Assembly (NCBI GenBank): GCA_017512725.1
Contig: JAFWEW010000027.1
Span: 1-43,302, forward strand
Length of the DNA stretch: 43,302 bases
Source: Solobacterium sp.
Lineage (GTDB): Bacteria; Bacillota_I; Bacilli_A; Erysipelotrichales; Erysipelotrichaceae
Direction: 5' to 3'
The translations under genes and the position numbers were made by a program. The notes under the pieces are model-generated. The model was not told the DNA's origin and did no database searches. It saw only the letters and a list, made by a program, of their open reading frames with translations. Below, in pieces: positions 33,793 to 42,228 of this stretch (its first letter is position 1; the number at the start of each line of letters is the position of its first letter).

Positions 33793-34692
33793 ATGGAAAA
33801 GATTGGACTGGTACTGGACGGCGGAGGGGTCCGCGGTGCTTATACAGCCGGGGCAATGGCCTGGCTGATCGATCAGGGAATCACATTTGACTATAATGTC
33901 GGGATTTCCAGCGGTGCAGTATACATGGCAGTTTATCTGATGAAGGATAAGGAAATGCTTCATAAGATCGCCTGCAAATATGCATGTGCGGATAATGTCG
34001 TAGGCATTAAGGCACTCTTTTCGGAAGGCTATTATGTTGCGTACAAGCATTTATTTTATAACGTGCTGATCGACCAGGAACATTATTCATTTGAACGGCT
34101 GAAGGAAGAAAAGCCGGAATTTGAAATCGGCTGCTATGATCTGGAACTGGGAAAGACAATCTACTTCAATACCGAGGATCTCGATGAGGATATGGAACTG
34201 CTGCGTGCAACCTGTTCGCTTCCGGTCGCTGCACCGATCGTTGACTTCAAGGGACACCGGCTGCTTGACGGCGGTATTACCAAGATGATTCCGATTGAGC
34301 AGGCAATTGAGCGGGGGTGTACAAAGACCCTGATTGTAACGACCAAACCGAAGGATTATGTACGAGGTCCGGCGTCACCGTTTGTGAAATTCCTGATGCG
34401 CATCATTTACCGGGATTACCCGAGTGTTCTGGAAGACTACAAGGTCCGACATCTGAATTACTATGATCAGATCAGCATCATCAATGATCTGATTGAAAAG
34501 AACCGGGCGGTAATGATTTATCCGTCCAGAACCATCAAGGTAAGCCGCTGGAAGGGAGATCCGCAGAAGTGTGAGGAACTCTATGAACTTGGCTACCAGG
34601 ATATGGAGGCCAGAAAAGGCGAAATCTTTGAACTGCTGGGAAGAACACTGACCAATATTCCGGTTGCTGAAAAAGAGAAGGTTCCCGCATGA
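33793..34692 (+). CDS. Patatin-like phospholipase
   Basis: The 299-aa protein has the oxyanion loop LDGGGVRGAYTAG, the nucleophile elbow GISSG (Ser39) and the dyad Asp in LLDGGITKM (Asp159). It resembles the YjjU/RssA-type bacterial patatins, soluble or membrane-associated lipid acyl hydrolases of mostly unknown substrate. GAGGAG overlapping the end of the amidase gene is its ribosome site. With cls and the amidase it makes an envelope-related group. Confidence 0.92.
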   Translation: MEKIGLVLDGGGVRGAYTAGAMAWLIDQGITFDYNVGISSGAVYMAVYLMKDKEMLHKIACKYACADNVVGIKALFSEGYYVAYKHLFYNVLIDQEHYSFERLKEEKPEFEIGCYDLELGKTIYFNTEDLDEDMELLRATCSLPVAAPIVDFKGHRLLDGGITKMIPIEQAIERGCTKTLIVTTKPKDYVRGPASPFVKFLMRIIYRDYPSVLEDYKVRHLNYYDQISIINDLIEKNRAVMIYPSRTIKVSRWKGDPQKCEELYELGYQDMEARKGEIFELLGRTLTNIPVAEKEKVPA

Positions 34693-35504
34693 TCCGTCTG
34701 ATTGCGAGTGATCTCGACGGAACGATCATTGACCGTCATAACCAGTGTGACAGGAGAATACCGGAAGTTATATCGCATTACCGCAGTCAGGGTGTGAAAT
34801 TTGTGGTCTGCAGCGGAAGGCCAATCGATTCCGTGCTGCCGCTTCTGAACGGCTGGGGACTCGATACCGTCAGTGACTACATCATCGGTTCCAACGGCGG
34901 TGAAGTGCTGGAAATTTCCAGCGGAAAGCGAAGGGAAGCATATGCGCTTTCTGCAGATGTGCTGAAAGAGATTATTGATCTGTATGCACCGCTGAATCTC
35001 ATACCCACTCTTTATGACGGCATGACGCTGTATGTCTCCCGCATTACCAAAGAGACAAAGGAAGTCGCCAGGCGGATCGGCGTTCAGTGTGTCGAAGGCG
35101 ATATCCGGGCAATGACGGTTAAGCCGGAGCTTAAGGAAATGTTTATCGTCCCGCCGGAAGATATGGAAACGGTTGAGCAGTTTGCAAAAGACCATCCGGA
35201 TCCACGATTTACGGGATATAAGACAGCAGCAGATCTGTTTGAACTGACAGATCCGCTGCTTGCGAAGGATGTCGGCATCCGCATCATTGGATCCGTGATG
35301 CAGATCACTCCAAATGAGATGATGGCATTTGGCGATACTTCCAATGATATTGCCATGCTGGAATATGTACGGTATGGCGTAGCAATGGAGAACGGCACGG
35401 ATGACGCAAAGGCAGCTGCTTATGCGACCGCACCTTCGGTAGACGAATGCGGGTTTGTACAGTTTCTGACGGCGCATCTCAATGACAGGCTTGAAGTAAT
35501 CTGA
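34689..35504 (+). CDS. HAD-superfamily phosphatase, Cof type
   Basis: The 271-aa protein has HAD motif I SDLDGTIIDR, motif II VVCSGRP and motif IV FGDTSNDIAMLE, the layout of Cof/YidA sugar-phosphate or nucleotide phosphatases with a type II cap. The substrate is unknown. It overlaps the patatin gene by 4 nt and ends the unit, followed by a terminator. Confidence 0.92.
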   Translation: MIRLIASDLDGTIIDRHNQCDRRIPEVISHYRSQGVKFVVCSGRPIDSVLPLLNGWGLDTVSDYIIGSNGGEVLEISSGKRREAYALSADVLKEIIDLYAPLNLIPTLYDGMTLYVSRITKETKEVARRIGVQCVEGDIRAMTVKPELKEMFIVPPEDMETVEQFAKDHPDPRFTGYKTAADLFELTDPLLAKDVGIRIIGSVMQITPNEMMAFGDTSNDIAMLEYVRYGVAMENGTDDAKAAAYATAPSVDECGFVQFLTAHLNDRLEVI

Positions 35505-35510
35505 TTTCTG

Positions 35511-35540
35511 CAGCATCGTCCTTATACGGTGCTGTTTTTT
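35511..35540 (+). terminator. Intrinsic terminator after the HAD phosphatase gene
   Basis: CAGCATCGT and ACGGTGCTG pair (one G-T wobble) around 6 nt, followed by six T. Confidence 0.9.
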
Positions 35541-35542
35541 GT

Positions 35543-35548
35543 TATAAT
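35543..35548 (+). promoter_or_regulatory. -10 box of the ADA-like fusion gene
   Basis: Perfect TATAAT 18 nt before the ATG at 35567. The predicted leader is only about 11 nt (near GAAACAGAAATCCT) and holds no Shine-Dalgarno. Confidence 0.5.
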
Positions 35549-35566
35549 GCTTGAAACAGAAATCCT

Positions 35567-38029
35567 ATGAAACAGTTTGGCGGCTTCTATCTTGATAACG
35601 AAAAAGACATTATTGTTGATCTCTTCCTGCAGGATGAGAAGCTTTTTTATACACTTCGCACTCCGAATCACGGAACTGGAAACCTGATCCGGAATCTCGC
35701 AAAACTCTGCGACCTTCCGCTGAAGAAAGATGAGAATGAGATGCTGTATATCAGCGGACAGGTGCCGAGCTATTACGATACCTACAATCGTCTTGTGTAT
35801 GTGTTCCGGATGGGCAATACCAAGGTGGCCAATATCTATCCGGACGGAACGGTTGAAATGAAGGCGGCAATTCCGTCGATTTCCAAAACACTGATGTCAC
35901 AGACGAAACATTACGCTCTGGACATTAAACAGACGATCGTCAAGACCTTTATCAAAACAGAACTGAAGTTCCGTTCTGATCTGCATACCCATATGAATGC
36001 GAATCTGGCACCGGATATTCTGATCGCACTTGGAATATTCCATCAGATCCGCTATCCGCTTTATTATGTCCGCAAGCTGAATCTCAGGCTTACGGAATCA
36101 CAGATGAAGAAACTGGTAACGCAGCGTAAGAAGACAGAAGAACGGTTTGCGGACAGTAAGCTGAGCGGAAAGTATCTCAACCGCAAGATCGATGACAATA
36201 CGTTTATCAACTTTGCGGATCTGATCTTGGGAAATCCAAAAGACTGCGAATACAACATCGCAAAGATCCGGGTTTCACTTGCCGTGATGAAAGACGGGCA
36301 GGCGGTCTTTTCCAATCTGGAAAAAGTCTATCTTTACCGGTATGTTTTCACAAAGGGAACCGCATCCGAGGATGTTTATCCGCTGGAGCATATTGAACGC
36401 ATTCAGGACTCCGATATTATTTCTGTTCTGAAGCAGATGATAAAGGATTCCAGACATCCGGTATATAAGCATAATTCGCTTTTCCAAAACAAGCTTCTTT
36501 GGATCGCGCGTTCTTATCAGTCCTGCGGCATAACCTATGCGGAGATTTCCGATACAACACTTGTAAAAAGCGAAGGCGCTGCCCATATGCTCAAGGAAGT
36601 TCATGAAGTCATGCCGGCAATTACGAAGGAAACCGGAGTGATGATCCGTTTCCTTGCGGCAGTGCGCCGGATTCCGCTGACCATTGTCCGCGATAAGGTG
36701 ACAGCTGCAGACTACCTGAAGGAAAACCTGCAGGTGATCCGGGCAATTGCTTCCGATCCATATGTGGCCGGCAGTGATATTGTCGGCGAAGAGATCAATG
36801 ATATTCGAGAGATGAAGCCGTTTATTCATGAACTGACTGCGGTAGCTGTCGAAGTTCCGTCGTTTGTGATCCGTATCCATGCGGGCGAAAATGACAGTCT
36901 CAGGGATAACGTTGCCAATGCGATCGAATGCATCAAAAGCGGTCTGAAGGAAGGACAGGGAATGCCGCAGGTCCGGATCGGGCATGGTCTTTATACAGCC
37001 AATCTCTCCAGCAAAAAGGGAAAAAAGCTGATCCGGGATATCATTGACAATAAAGTTGTTCTGGAATTTCAGATTACTTCCAATGTCCGGCTGAATAATC
37101 TGAACTCGCTGAAGAAACACCCGCTGAAACAATACCTTTCGGAAGGGATTTACTGTGTGCAGGGAACCGACGGAGGAGCCTTGTATGGAACGAATTCCGT
37201 TGATGAACAGCTCTCCCTTGAGAAAATGCTGAATCTCAGTGAGGAAGAGATGCAGATGATGCGGAAGGAAGAGGAAGAAGTCATCCGGTCCGGAATGGAG
37301 GCGTTCGCAGCGAAAAAACGAATCTTTGCGAAAGAAGCCGGGAAGAAGGATGTTGAGGAATTCTATAACAGCAGAATTGAATCCATGCGGATGGATTATG
37401 GCGTGCTGCTGAGTTCTTCCCTCAAACATGAGTCCACTGCGGAACTGAAAAAACAGATCGTAGAATTCCCGCAGGATAAATATCCGATTATTATTGCCGG
37501 CGGCAGTTTTAACAATGACAGCCGTTCCACGAAGGTGAGAGCGTCCTGTCTGGAACTGATCGACCGTCTCTGTGAGGAGATGGATCCGTCCGAAGTCTGT
37601 TTTGTGATAGGGGACAAGCTGAACGGCTATGAGAAATACCTTGCGGAAAAATGCAAGGACCGATTTACGGTGATTGCCATCGTTCCGACGGTAATCAGTG
37701 CGTATGAGCGGAACAAACTGATTGAAAGCAGAGTCAGCGTTGTGGTGTCGATCGATCCGACCGGCATGGGATTATATAAAAGCTTTGCATATGAGATCTT
37801 CAAGCGCAGACCTTCTACACTGATCGCATTTGACGGAAACTCTGCCGGTGCGAATCTGATCCAGGAGGCGAAAAACGGAAGATACCGGGCACAGATCTTT
37901 GTCAGCAGACACAGCCGAGCGCTCGTAACGAAAGCGGATTCTCTTCATGGCTACGTTAAGGTATTCGGTGAGGAGGATGACATTCTTCCTGAGATCAAAG
38001 AAAAGATCACTCAGGATTATTCCGAGTGA
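35567..38029 (+). CDS. Adenosine-deaminase-superfamily protein with extra N-terminal and C-terminal Rossmann/SLOG-like domains
   Basis: The 820-aa protein is about twice the length of an ordinary adenosine deaminase. Residues 1-135 form an unrecognised domain. The barrel follows: DLHTHMN (His140, His142), RIHAGEND (His438, Glu441), RIGHGLY (His473), and CVQGTDGGALYG with Asp535. These match the zinc ligands and catalytic Glu/His of deaminases, but the second Asp of the usual DD pair is Gly536 and a large insert (about 150-400) is present. From about residue 640, IIIAGGSFNNDSR and SVVVSIDPTGMGLY suggest an alternating beta/alpha nucleotide-binding domain like LOG/DprA (SLOG); this is a judgement by eye. 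The substrate is unknown. It is transcribed alone after a terminator, and its 3' end overlaps the convergent ttcA-like gene by 13 nt. Confidence 0.82.
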   Translation: MKQFGGFYLDNEKDIIVDLFLQDEKLFYTLRTPNHGTGNLIRNLAKLCDLPLKKDENEMLYISGQVPSYYDTYNRLVYVFRMGNTKVANIYPDGTVEMKAAIPSISKTLMSQTKHYALDIKQTIVKTFIKTELKFRSDLHTHMNANLAPDILIALGIFHQIRYPLYYVRKLNLRLTESQMKKLVTQRKKTEERFADSKLSGKYLNRKIDDNTFINFADLILGNPKDCEYNIAKIRVSLAVMKDGQAVFSNLEKVYLYRYVFTKGTASEDVYPLEHIERIQDSDIISVLKQMIKDSRHPVYKHNSLFQNKLLWIARSYQSCGITYAEISDTTLVKSEGAAHMLKEVHEVMPAITKETGVMIRFLAAVRRIPLTIVRDKVTAADYLKENLQVIRAIASDPYVAGSDIVGEEINDIREMKPFIHELTAVAVEVPSFVIRIHAGENDSLRDNVANAIECIKSGLKEGQGMPQVRIGHGLYTANLSSKKGKKLIRDIIDNKVVLEFQITSNVRLNNLNSLKKHPLKQYLSEGIYCVQGTDGGALYGTNSVDEQLSLEKMLNLSEEEMQMMRKEEEEVIRSGMEAFAAKKRIFAKEAGKKDVEEFYNSRIESMRMDYGVLLSSSLKHESTAELKKQIVEFPQDKYPIIIAGGSFNNDSRSTKVRASCLELIDRLCEEMDPSEVCFVIGDKLNGYEKYLAEKCKDRFTVIAIVPTVISAYERNKLIESRVSVVVSIDPTGMGLYKSFAYEIFKRRPSTLIAFDGNSAGANLIQEAKNGRYRAQIFVSRHSRALVTKADSLHGYVKVFGEEDDILPEIKEKITQDYSE

Positions 38030-38859
38030 TCGTCATAGGTTTCCAGAAAGCTGTGCAGGATCCCATCGTGTTTATAGCCTGGGAACGTATTCAGCTGTAC
38101 GGCATGCAGGGCACGAAAGATATTCCCTTCCACATTGGGATTATCTTTTTTTAATGCGGCAATCAGTTCCTTGACTTCCTGACGCTTGGAGCTGACATGG
38201 CCGTCTGAGATTCCTTCCGTAAATCTGCAGGCACATTGAATGAACTGAAGATCATTGTACCGGCACCAGTTCCGGATCGCTTCCTCTTTAATACAGTACA
38301 TGGGACGGATCAGTTCCATGCCTTCAAAGTTTGTGCTGTGCACCTTTGGAATCAGGGTCTCCAGCTTGCTGGCATACATCATGGATACCAGAGCGGTTTC
38401 GATTACATCGTTCAAATGATGGCCAAGGGCGATTTTATTGCAGCCAAGCGCTTTTGCCTGATTGTAAAGATGTCCTCTGCGCATCCTCGCACAAAGGTAG
38501 CACGGATGGTGGCCAGCATGATTGGCGACCTGAAAAATATTGGTTTCAAATACCTGAATCGGGATTTCAAGCAGCTTCGCGTTTTCCTCAATACGGATCC
38601 GGTTTTCCTCGTTATATCCGGGATTCATGACCAGATACACCACTTCAAAAGGGAATTCCGTGCGGCGTTCAAGCTCCTGAAACAGCTTTGCCATGCACAT
38701 AGAATCCTTGCCGCCGGAGATGCAAACCGCAATGCGGTCATTTGGCTGAATCAGTTCGTAGGTTGTTATGGCATTCAGAAACGGAGCCCAGAGTTCTTTT
38801 CGGTATTTTCGGATCAGGCTTTGTTCAATTTTCTGAACGCGGGTAAGTTCTCTCTTCAT
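38017..38859 (-). CDS. TtcA/TilS-family ATP-dependent tRNA thiolase (PP-loop protein)
   Basis: The 280-aa protein has the PP-loop CISGGKDSMCMAKLF, a CxxC in CYLCARMRRGHLY and the helix HHLNDVIETALVSMMY, as in TtcA-type enzymes that thiolate tRNA C32 or related positions using Fe-S or Cys-bound sulfur. The position modified cannot be told. The frame opens at 38943, inside the malic enzyme gene on the other strand; the ATG at 38859 gives the usual basic start MKRELTRVQKIEQSL and has AAGG 5 nt upstream. A -10-like TATATT with TTTTCA 17 nt upstream lies close before it, so the leader is very short. Confidence 0.88.
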   Translation of the reverse strand: MKRELTRVQKIEQSLIRKYRKELWAPFLNAITTYELIQPNDRIAVCISGGKDSMCMAKLFQELERRTEFPFEVVYLVMNPGYNEENRIRIEENAKLLEIPIQVFETNIFQVANHAGHHPCYLCARMRRGHLYNQAKALGCNKIALGHHLNDVIETALVSMMYASKLETLIPKVHSTNFEGMELIRPMYCIKEEAIRNWCRYNDLQFIQCACRFTEGISDGHVSSKRQEVKELIAALKKDNPNVEGNIFRALHAVQLNTFPGYKHDGILHSFLETYDDHSE

Positions 38860-38893
38860 AAATACCTTGAAAATATACACTGATAAACGGATT

Positions 38894-38921
38894 TTGAAAA
38901 CCGGAATTCTTATACTACAAT
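38894..38921 (+). promoter_or_regulatory. Promoter of the malic enzyme gene
   Basis: TTGAAA (38894-38899), a 16-nt spacer and TACAAT (38916-38921), followed by GTGAGG about 11 nt before the ATG. It diverges from the ttcA-like gene. Confidence 0.6.
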
Positions 38922-38944
38922 CTAACGGTGAGGTTGAAAACACT

Positions 38945-40114
38945 ATGAACTATGATGAACTGGCACTGAAGTTTCATGAAGAACATCAGGGAAAGATTGA
39001 AGTAACACCCAAGGCAAAACTGGAGAACAAAGATGATCTGAGTATTGCCTACACTCCAGGTGTTGCAGAACCCTGCCGAAAGATCGCTTCGAACAAGGAA
39101 GAAGTGTATCGGTATACCAATAAGGGCAATATGGTTGCGGTTGTAACAGACGGTACGGCAGTACTTGGTCTTGGTGACATCGGACCTGAGGCAGGACTTC
39201 CGGTTATGGAAGGCAAAGCAGTGCTCTTTAAACAGTTTGGAAATGTGGATGCGTTTCCAATCTGCCTTGATACAAAGGATACCAATGAAATCATCGAAAC
39301 AGTCGTTCGGATTGCTCCGTCATTTGGCGGCATTAATCTCGAAGATATTGCAGCACCCCGCTGCTTTGAAATTGAACGGGAGCTGAAAAAGCGTCTGAGC
39401 ATTCCGGTTTTTCACGATGATCAGCACGGAACAGCGATCGTACTCCTGGCGGCGCTGATCAATTCCCTGAAGATCGTAAATAAAAGGATTGAAGATTTGA
39501 AGATCGTGATCAACGGTGCAGGCTCTGCCGGTACAGCAATTGCGAATCTGCTGATGGAATATGGTGCAACGAATGTCATCATCTGCGACAGTAAAGGAAT
39601 TCTGAACGAGAAGACCGCCCGCAATGAGGCAAAGCGTGAAATCGCATCCCGCACCAATCCGGAACATCTGGAAGGAACACTGAAGGATGCGATGACCGGT
39701 GCCGATCTCTTTATCGGCGTTTCTGCTGCCAACTGCGTAAGTGAAGAAATGGTAAGCTCCATGGCAAACGATGCGATTGTCTTCCCAATGGCGAATCCGA
39801 TTCCGGAAATCATGCCGGATCTCGCAAAAAAAGCAGGTGCCAGAATCGTTGGCACCGGCCGAAGTGATTATCCGAACCAGATTAATAATGTACTGGTGTT
39901 CCCGGGTATCTTCCGGGGGGCACTGGATGTCAGAGCGCGGGAGATCACGGAGAATATGATGATCGCAGCAGCGGAAGCACTCGCTTCTCTGGTTAAAGAA
40001 GAAGAGCTTGATGAGGATCACATCATCGTTAATTCGTTCCATCCGGATGCGGCGAAAACCGTCGCAAAGGCTGCGGCTGATACCGCAGTAAAGGATGGGG
40101 TTGCTCAAATATAA
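38945..40114 (+). CDS. NAD(P)-dependent malic enzyme
   Basis: Oxidatively decarboxylates malate to pyruvate. The 389-aa protein is the short bacterial form: SIAYTPGVAEPCR, NMVAVVTDGTAVLGLGDIGP, the metal-site block FHDDQHGTAIV, and the Rossmann loop INGAGSAGTAIAN. Whether NAD or NADP is used cannot be read with certainty. The frame is open upstream to 38867, but the ATG at 38945 matches family N-termini (MNYDELALKFHEEHQGKI). Confidence 0.95.
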   Translation: MNYDELALKFHEEHQGKIEVTPKAKLENKDDLSIAYTPGVAEPCRKIASNKEEVYRYTNKGNMVAVVTDGTAVLGLGDIGPEAGLPVMEGKAVLFKQFGNVDAFPICLDTKDTNEIIETVVRIAPSFGGINLEDIAAPRCFEIERELKKRLSIPVFHDDQHGTAIVLLAALINSLKIVNKRIEDLKIVINGAGSAGTAIANLLMEYGATNVIICDSKGILNEKTARNEAKREIASRTNPEHLEGTLKDAMTGADLFIGVSAANCVSEEMVSSMANDAIVFPMANPIPEIMPDLAKKAGARIVGTGRSDYPNQINNVLVFPGIFRGALDVRAREITENMMIAAAEALASLVKEEELDEDHIIVNSFHPDAAKTVAKAAADTAVKDGVAQI

Positions 40115-40132
40115 GAGCTTCGAGAGATTAAA

Positions 40133-40354
40133 TCAGTCTTCGTTTTTGAGCATACGGAAGAGCCGGGTCATCAGCGGTACATAGGAAACAGAAAAGATTC
40201 CGAGCGCGCTGAGAAATACCGGCTTTTTGTATTTTGGCTTTACAAGTATTCCAGCCATTACTCCAGCGGCAAGAATGCAGATTTTTATAACTGAAAAGAG
40301 TCTCCAGTCGCTTGTCTGTATGTAACGGTCGGCGGTGCGGAACAGTTTTTTCAT
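40133..40354 (-). CDS. Small membrane protein of unknown function (73 aa)
   Basis: The product has two hydrophobic segments (about residues 20-38, VIKICILAAGVMAGILV, and 46-63) flanked by basic residues, so it should sit in the membrane with few exposed residues. No family is recognised. AAAGGAGA lies 7 nt before the ATG. It is the last gene of a reverse-strand unit after the 40376-40765 gene (21-nt gap). It converges on malic enzyme with an 18-nt gap and no obvious terminator. Confidence 0.7.
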   Translation of the reverse strand: MKKLFRTADRYIQTSDWRLFSVIKICILAAGVMAGILVKPKYKKPVFLSALGIFSVSYVPLMTRLFRMLKNED

Positions 40355-40375
40355 TGTCGTTCTCCTTTTCTGCTC

Positions 40376-40765
40376 TCAGATATCAAATCCGCTGACGCGG
40401 ACGATTTCTCCGTCTTTGACATAAACCTGCATGGCTGCTGCTTCCAGCATGTCGGCAGTATATTCGCTGCAGCTTTCAAAATCGAATTCAAACTGACCGA
40501 AGAAATCATCCGCTCCGGTTGGAGAATACTTTGCGATAATTCTTCCGTACGAATATAGAATGCCGGTCATCTTCAGTCCTTCAAAGATCCGCTCATCCTC
40601 TTTGTCCGAAAACTGTTCATTCTTAAGCCAGGGGATGTATCGTTCCCGGATCAGTCGGTCTATCCCGTAATCCACAACGGTTTTCAGATCCGCTTCGAGA
40701 TGAGCTTCACTTTCAGACCGGTTAAAGTCAATTTCGATTTCGATATTGTTATAGGAAAAACTCAT
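40376..40765 (-). CDS. Uncharacterised acidic protein (129 aa)
   Basis: I do not recognise it. It begins MSFSYNNIEIEIDFNRSE, is acidic, has no signal peptide or membrane segment, and ends in a beta-rich part (DDFFGQFEFDFESCSEYT, then VYVKDGEIVRVSGFDI). The mix of short strands and helices resembles the many small DUF proteins found with toxin immunity or stress genes, but nothing nearby supports that. AGAGG lies about 10 nt before the ATG, 20 nt after the phosphatase gene. Confidence 0.7.
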   Translation of the reverse strand: MSFSYNNIEIEIDFNRSESEAHLEADLKTVVDYGIDRLIRERYIPWLKNEQFSDKEDERIFEGLKMTGILYSYGRIIAKYSPTGADDFFGQFEFDFESCSEYTADMLEAAAMQVYVKDGEIVRVSGFDI

Positions 40766-40785
40766 GAATAACTGCCTCTTTCTGA

Positions 40786-42099
40786 TTACTCTACACCGGT
40801 ATTCGGGACAGAAGAAGATATACCGTATTCTTTTTTCAGTTTATCGTAAGAAGCGATTTTTTCATCAAGAAATGCATCAAAATCTTTCATAGAATAAAGG
40901 CCGTCCTGATTCGGGGTCAGTTCATCAAACTGGAATACATACGACATCGGCGGATTCTCCAGTGTCAGCAGCGGCGTGGAACGCAGCTGTTCAACACTCT
41001 GATAAACCAGACGCACACGAATATATTCCGTTCCGGCGGAATCTGCCCATTTCTCAAAAACTACCTTGGAACCGATTGGTGTTTTGCTTTCGATTGCATT
41101 ATCTAATGAATAGTCTGTGATTCCAAGTGCGGCAAGAACGCTGGCAATATTGGAGTCGTGACCGCAGAGGAACGTGAATTTTCGGTCATTGCGTTCCAGT
41201 TCGGAATCGATTTCTTTCAGAAGCGGATTGGCAATATTAGTAGAGATTAACGGAGCGGTAAAGAGAATATCGCCATAGATATCCTTTATGCTGGAGATTG
41301 CCTGCCAGTCTTCAATTGAAAGATCATGATCGAATGCGGCTTTTTTTGCGTCAGGTTCTTCATAATACTGAAGTACAAGTGCATCAGCGATGGAAGTGGC
41401 AGTCTTAAGAGAACCTTTCATGCCCGGTTCTGCATTTTCTTCCAGAATGAATTCGGTGTCTCCGTTTACCAGGTCACTTAACTCTCCGTTTTTATATCCT
41501 TCCGAATTCTTGTAGTCGGTTACTTCGGTAAGAAGGGCATACTGTTTGCTGAAATCCGGAATCAGTTTCCGCATCTCTTCTTCAGCATCTTTCCGATAAG
41601 CATCATTCACAAATGTAAGCTGCGGAGTAAAAACTGGATCCATTTTGTCATATTCCTGGTTCGTTTCGATTCTGACGTTCGCCACCGGAAGGAACCCGCT
41701 GGAAAAATACTGTGCAGTTGCGATCGTACGCTGTTTTGCGTTGGCATAAAAACGTACCTCGTTTTCTTCCGGATGATAGTTTTCAGTCATCAGGTCTTCG
41801 CTGACGACCCATTTGCGGAAATACTGCCCCATCTCGGTTTCCAGCACACCGCCGCGTAAAGACAGTTCACTGGCAGCACTGGACCATTCAAACCAGGTGT
41901 AAGGTGTTGATTTTGCAAGAACGGAGCCTTCATTGGACAGCGGAGCCCGGATATTGTGCCTGCTGAGAATGACTACCTCTTTCAGGGTATACCCGTCTCC
42001 TGGGTTTTCGTCTTCTGCCAGCAATGGAAGGACGGTATAGCCTGGTGCCAGTAAAAGACATAGTAAAGCAGTTAAGAATTTCATAATAAATCTGTGCAT
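40786..42099 (-). CDS. Secreted histidine acid phosphatase, similar to glucose-1-phosphatase (Agp)
   Basis: The 437-aa product has a signal peptide (about residues 1-28) and the phosphohistidine motif SRHNIRAPLSNEGSVL (His48). The Asn after His, where phytases have Gly, and the following residues closely recall E. coli Agp. The proton donor is in CGHDSNIASVLAALG (His314-Asp315). It should act outside the cell on sugar phosphates or phytate. AGAGAGGG precedes the ATG. This is the first gene of the reverse-strand unit and has a TATAAT about 30 nt upstream of the ATG. Confidence 0.9.
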   Translation of the reverse strand: MHRFIMKFLTALLCLLLAPGYTVLPLLAEDENPGDGYTLKEVVILSRHNIRAPLSNEGSVLAKSTPYTWFEWSSAASELSLRGGVLETEMGQYFRKWVVSEDLMTENYHPEENEVRFYANAKQRTIATAQYFSSGFLPVANVRIETNQEYDKMDPVFTPQLTFVNDAYRKDAEEEMRKLIPDFSKQYALLTEVTDYKNSEGYKNGELSDLVNGDTEFILEENAEPGMKGSLKTATSIADALVLQYYEEPDAKKAAFDHDLSIEDWQAISSIKDIYGDILFTAPLISTNIANPLLKEIDSELERNDRKFTFLCGHDSNIASVLAALGITDYSLDNAIESKTPIGSKVVFEKWADSAGTEYIRVRLVYQSVEQLRSTPLLTLENPPMSYVFQFDELTPNQDGLYSMKDFDAFLDEKIASYDKLKKEYGISSSVPNTGVE

Positions 42100-42128
42100 A
42101 AAAGAACCCTCTCTTTAGTTCTGCATCT

Positions 42129-42134
42129 ATTATA
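42129..42134 (-). promoter_or_regulatory. -10 box of the Agp-like gene
   Basis: Reverse-strand TATAAT about 30 nt before the ATG at 42099, with a weak T-rich -35 region (TCTTTT) 17 nt further up. The resulting leader holds the Shine-Dalgarno, unlike the leaderless-type genes. Confidence 0.55.
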
Positions 42135-42216
42135 AACAAATCAATTTTGTGAAAAGAACAAATCGAACAGGTGCGTCTGGAGGCAGGGATTCACTGCGTT
42201 TCCTTTGGTTCAGCAG

Positions 42217-42222
42217 TATAAT
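42217..42222 (+). promoter_or_regulatory. -10 box directly upstream of the MBL-fold hydrolase start
   Basis: Perfect TATAAT, then 6 nt (GCAGAC), then the ATG at 42229. No Shine-Dalgarno. Predicts a leaderless mRNA. Confidence 0.5.
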
Positions 42223-42228
42223 GCAGAC

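Noticed and set aside
36275-37429. Reverse-strand 384-codon frame
   Set aside because: Antisense to the ADA-like fusion gene, whose catalytic motifs fix the coding strand.
35567-38029. RADAR-type phage defence (RdrB adenosine deaminase)
   Set aside because: No RdrA-like ATPase or other defence gene is adjacent, and the C-terminal domain and the Asp-to-Gly change do not point to RdrB. Kept only as an ADA-superfamily fusion.
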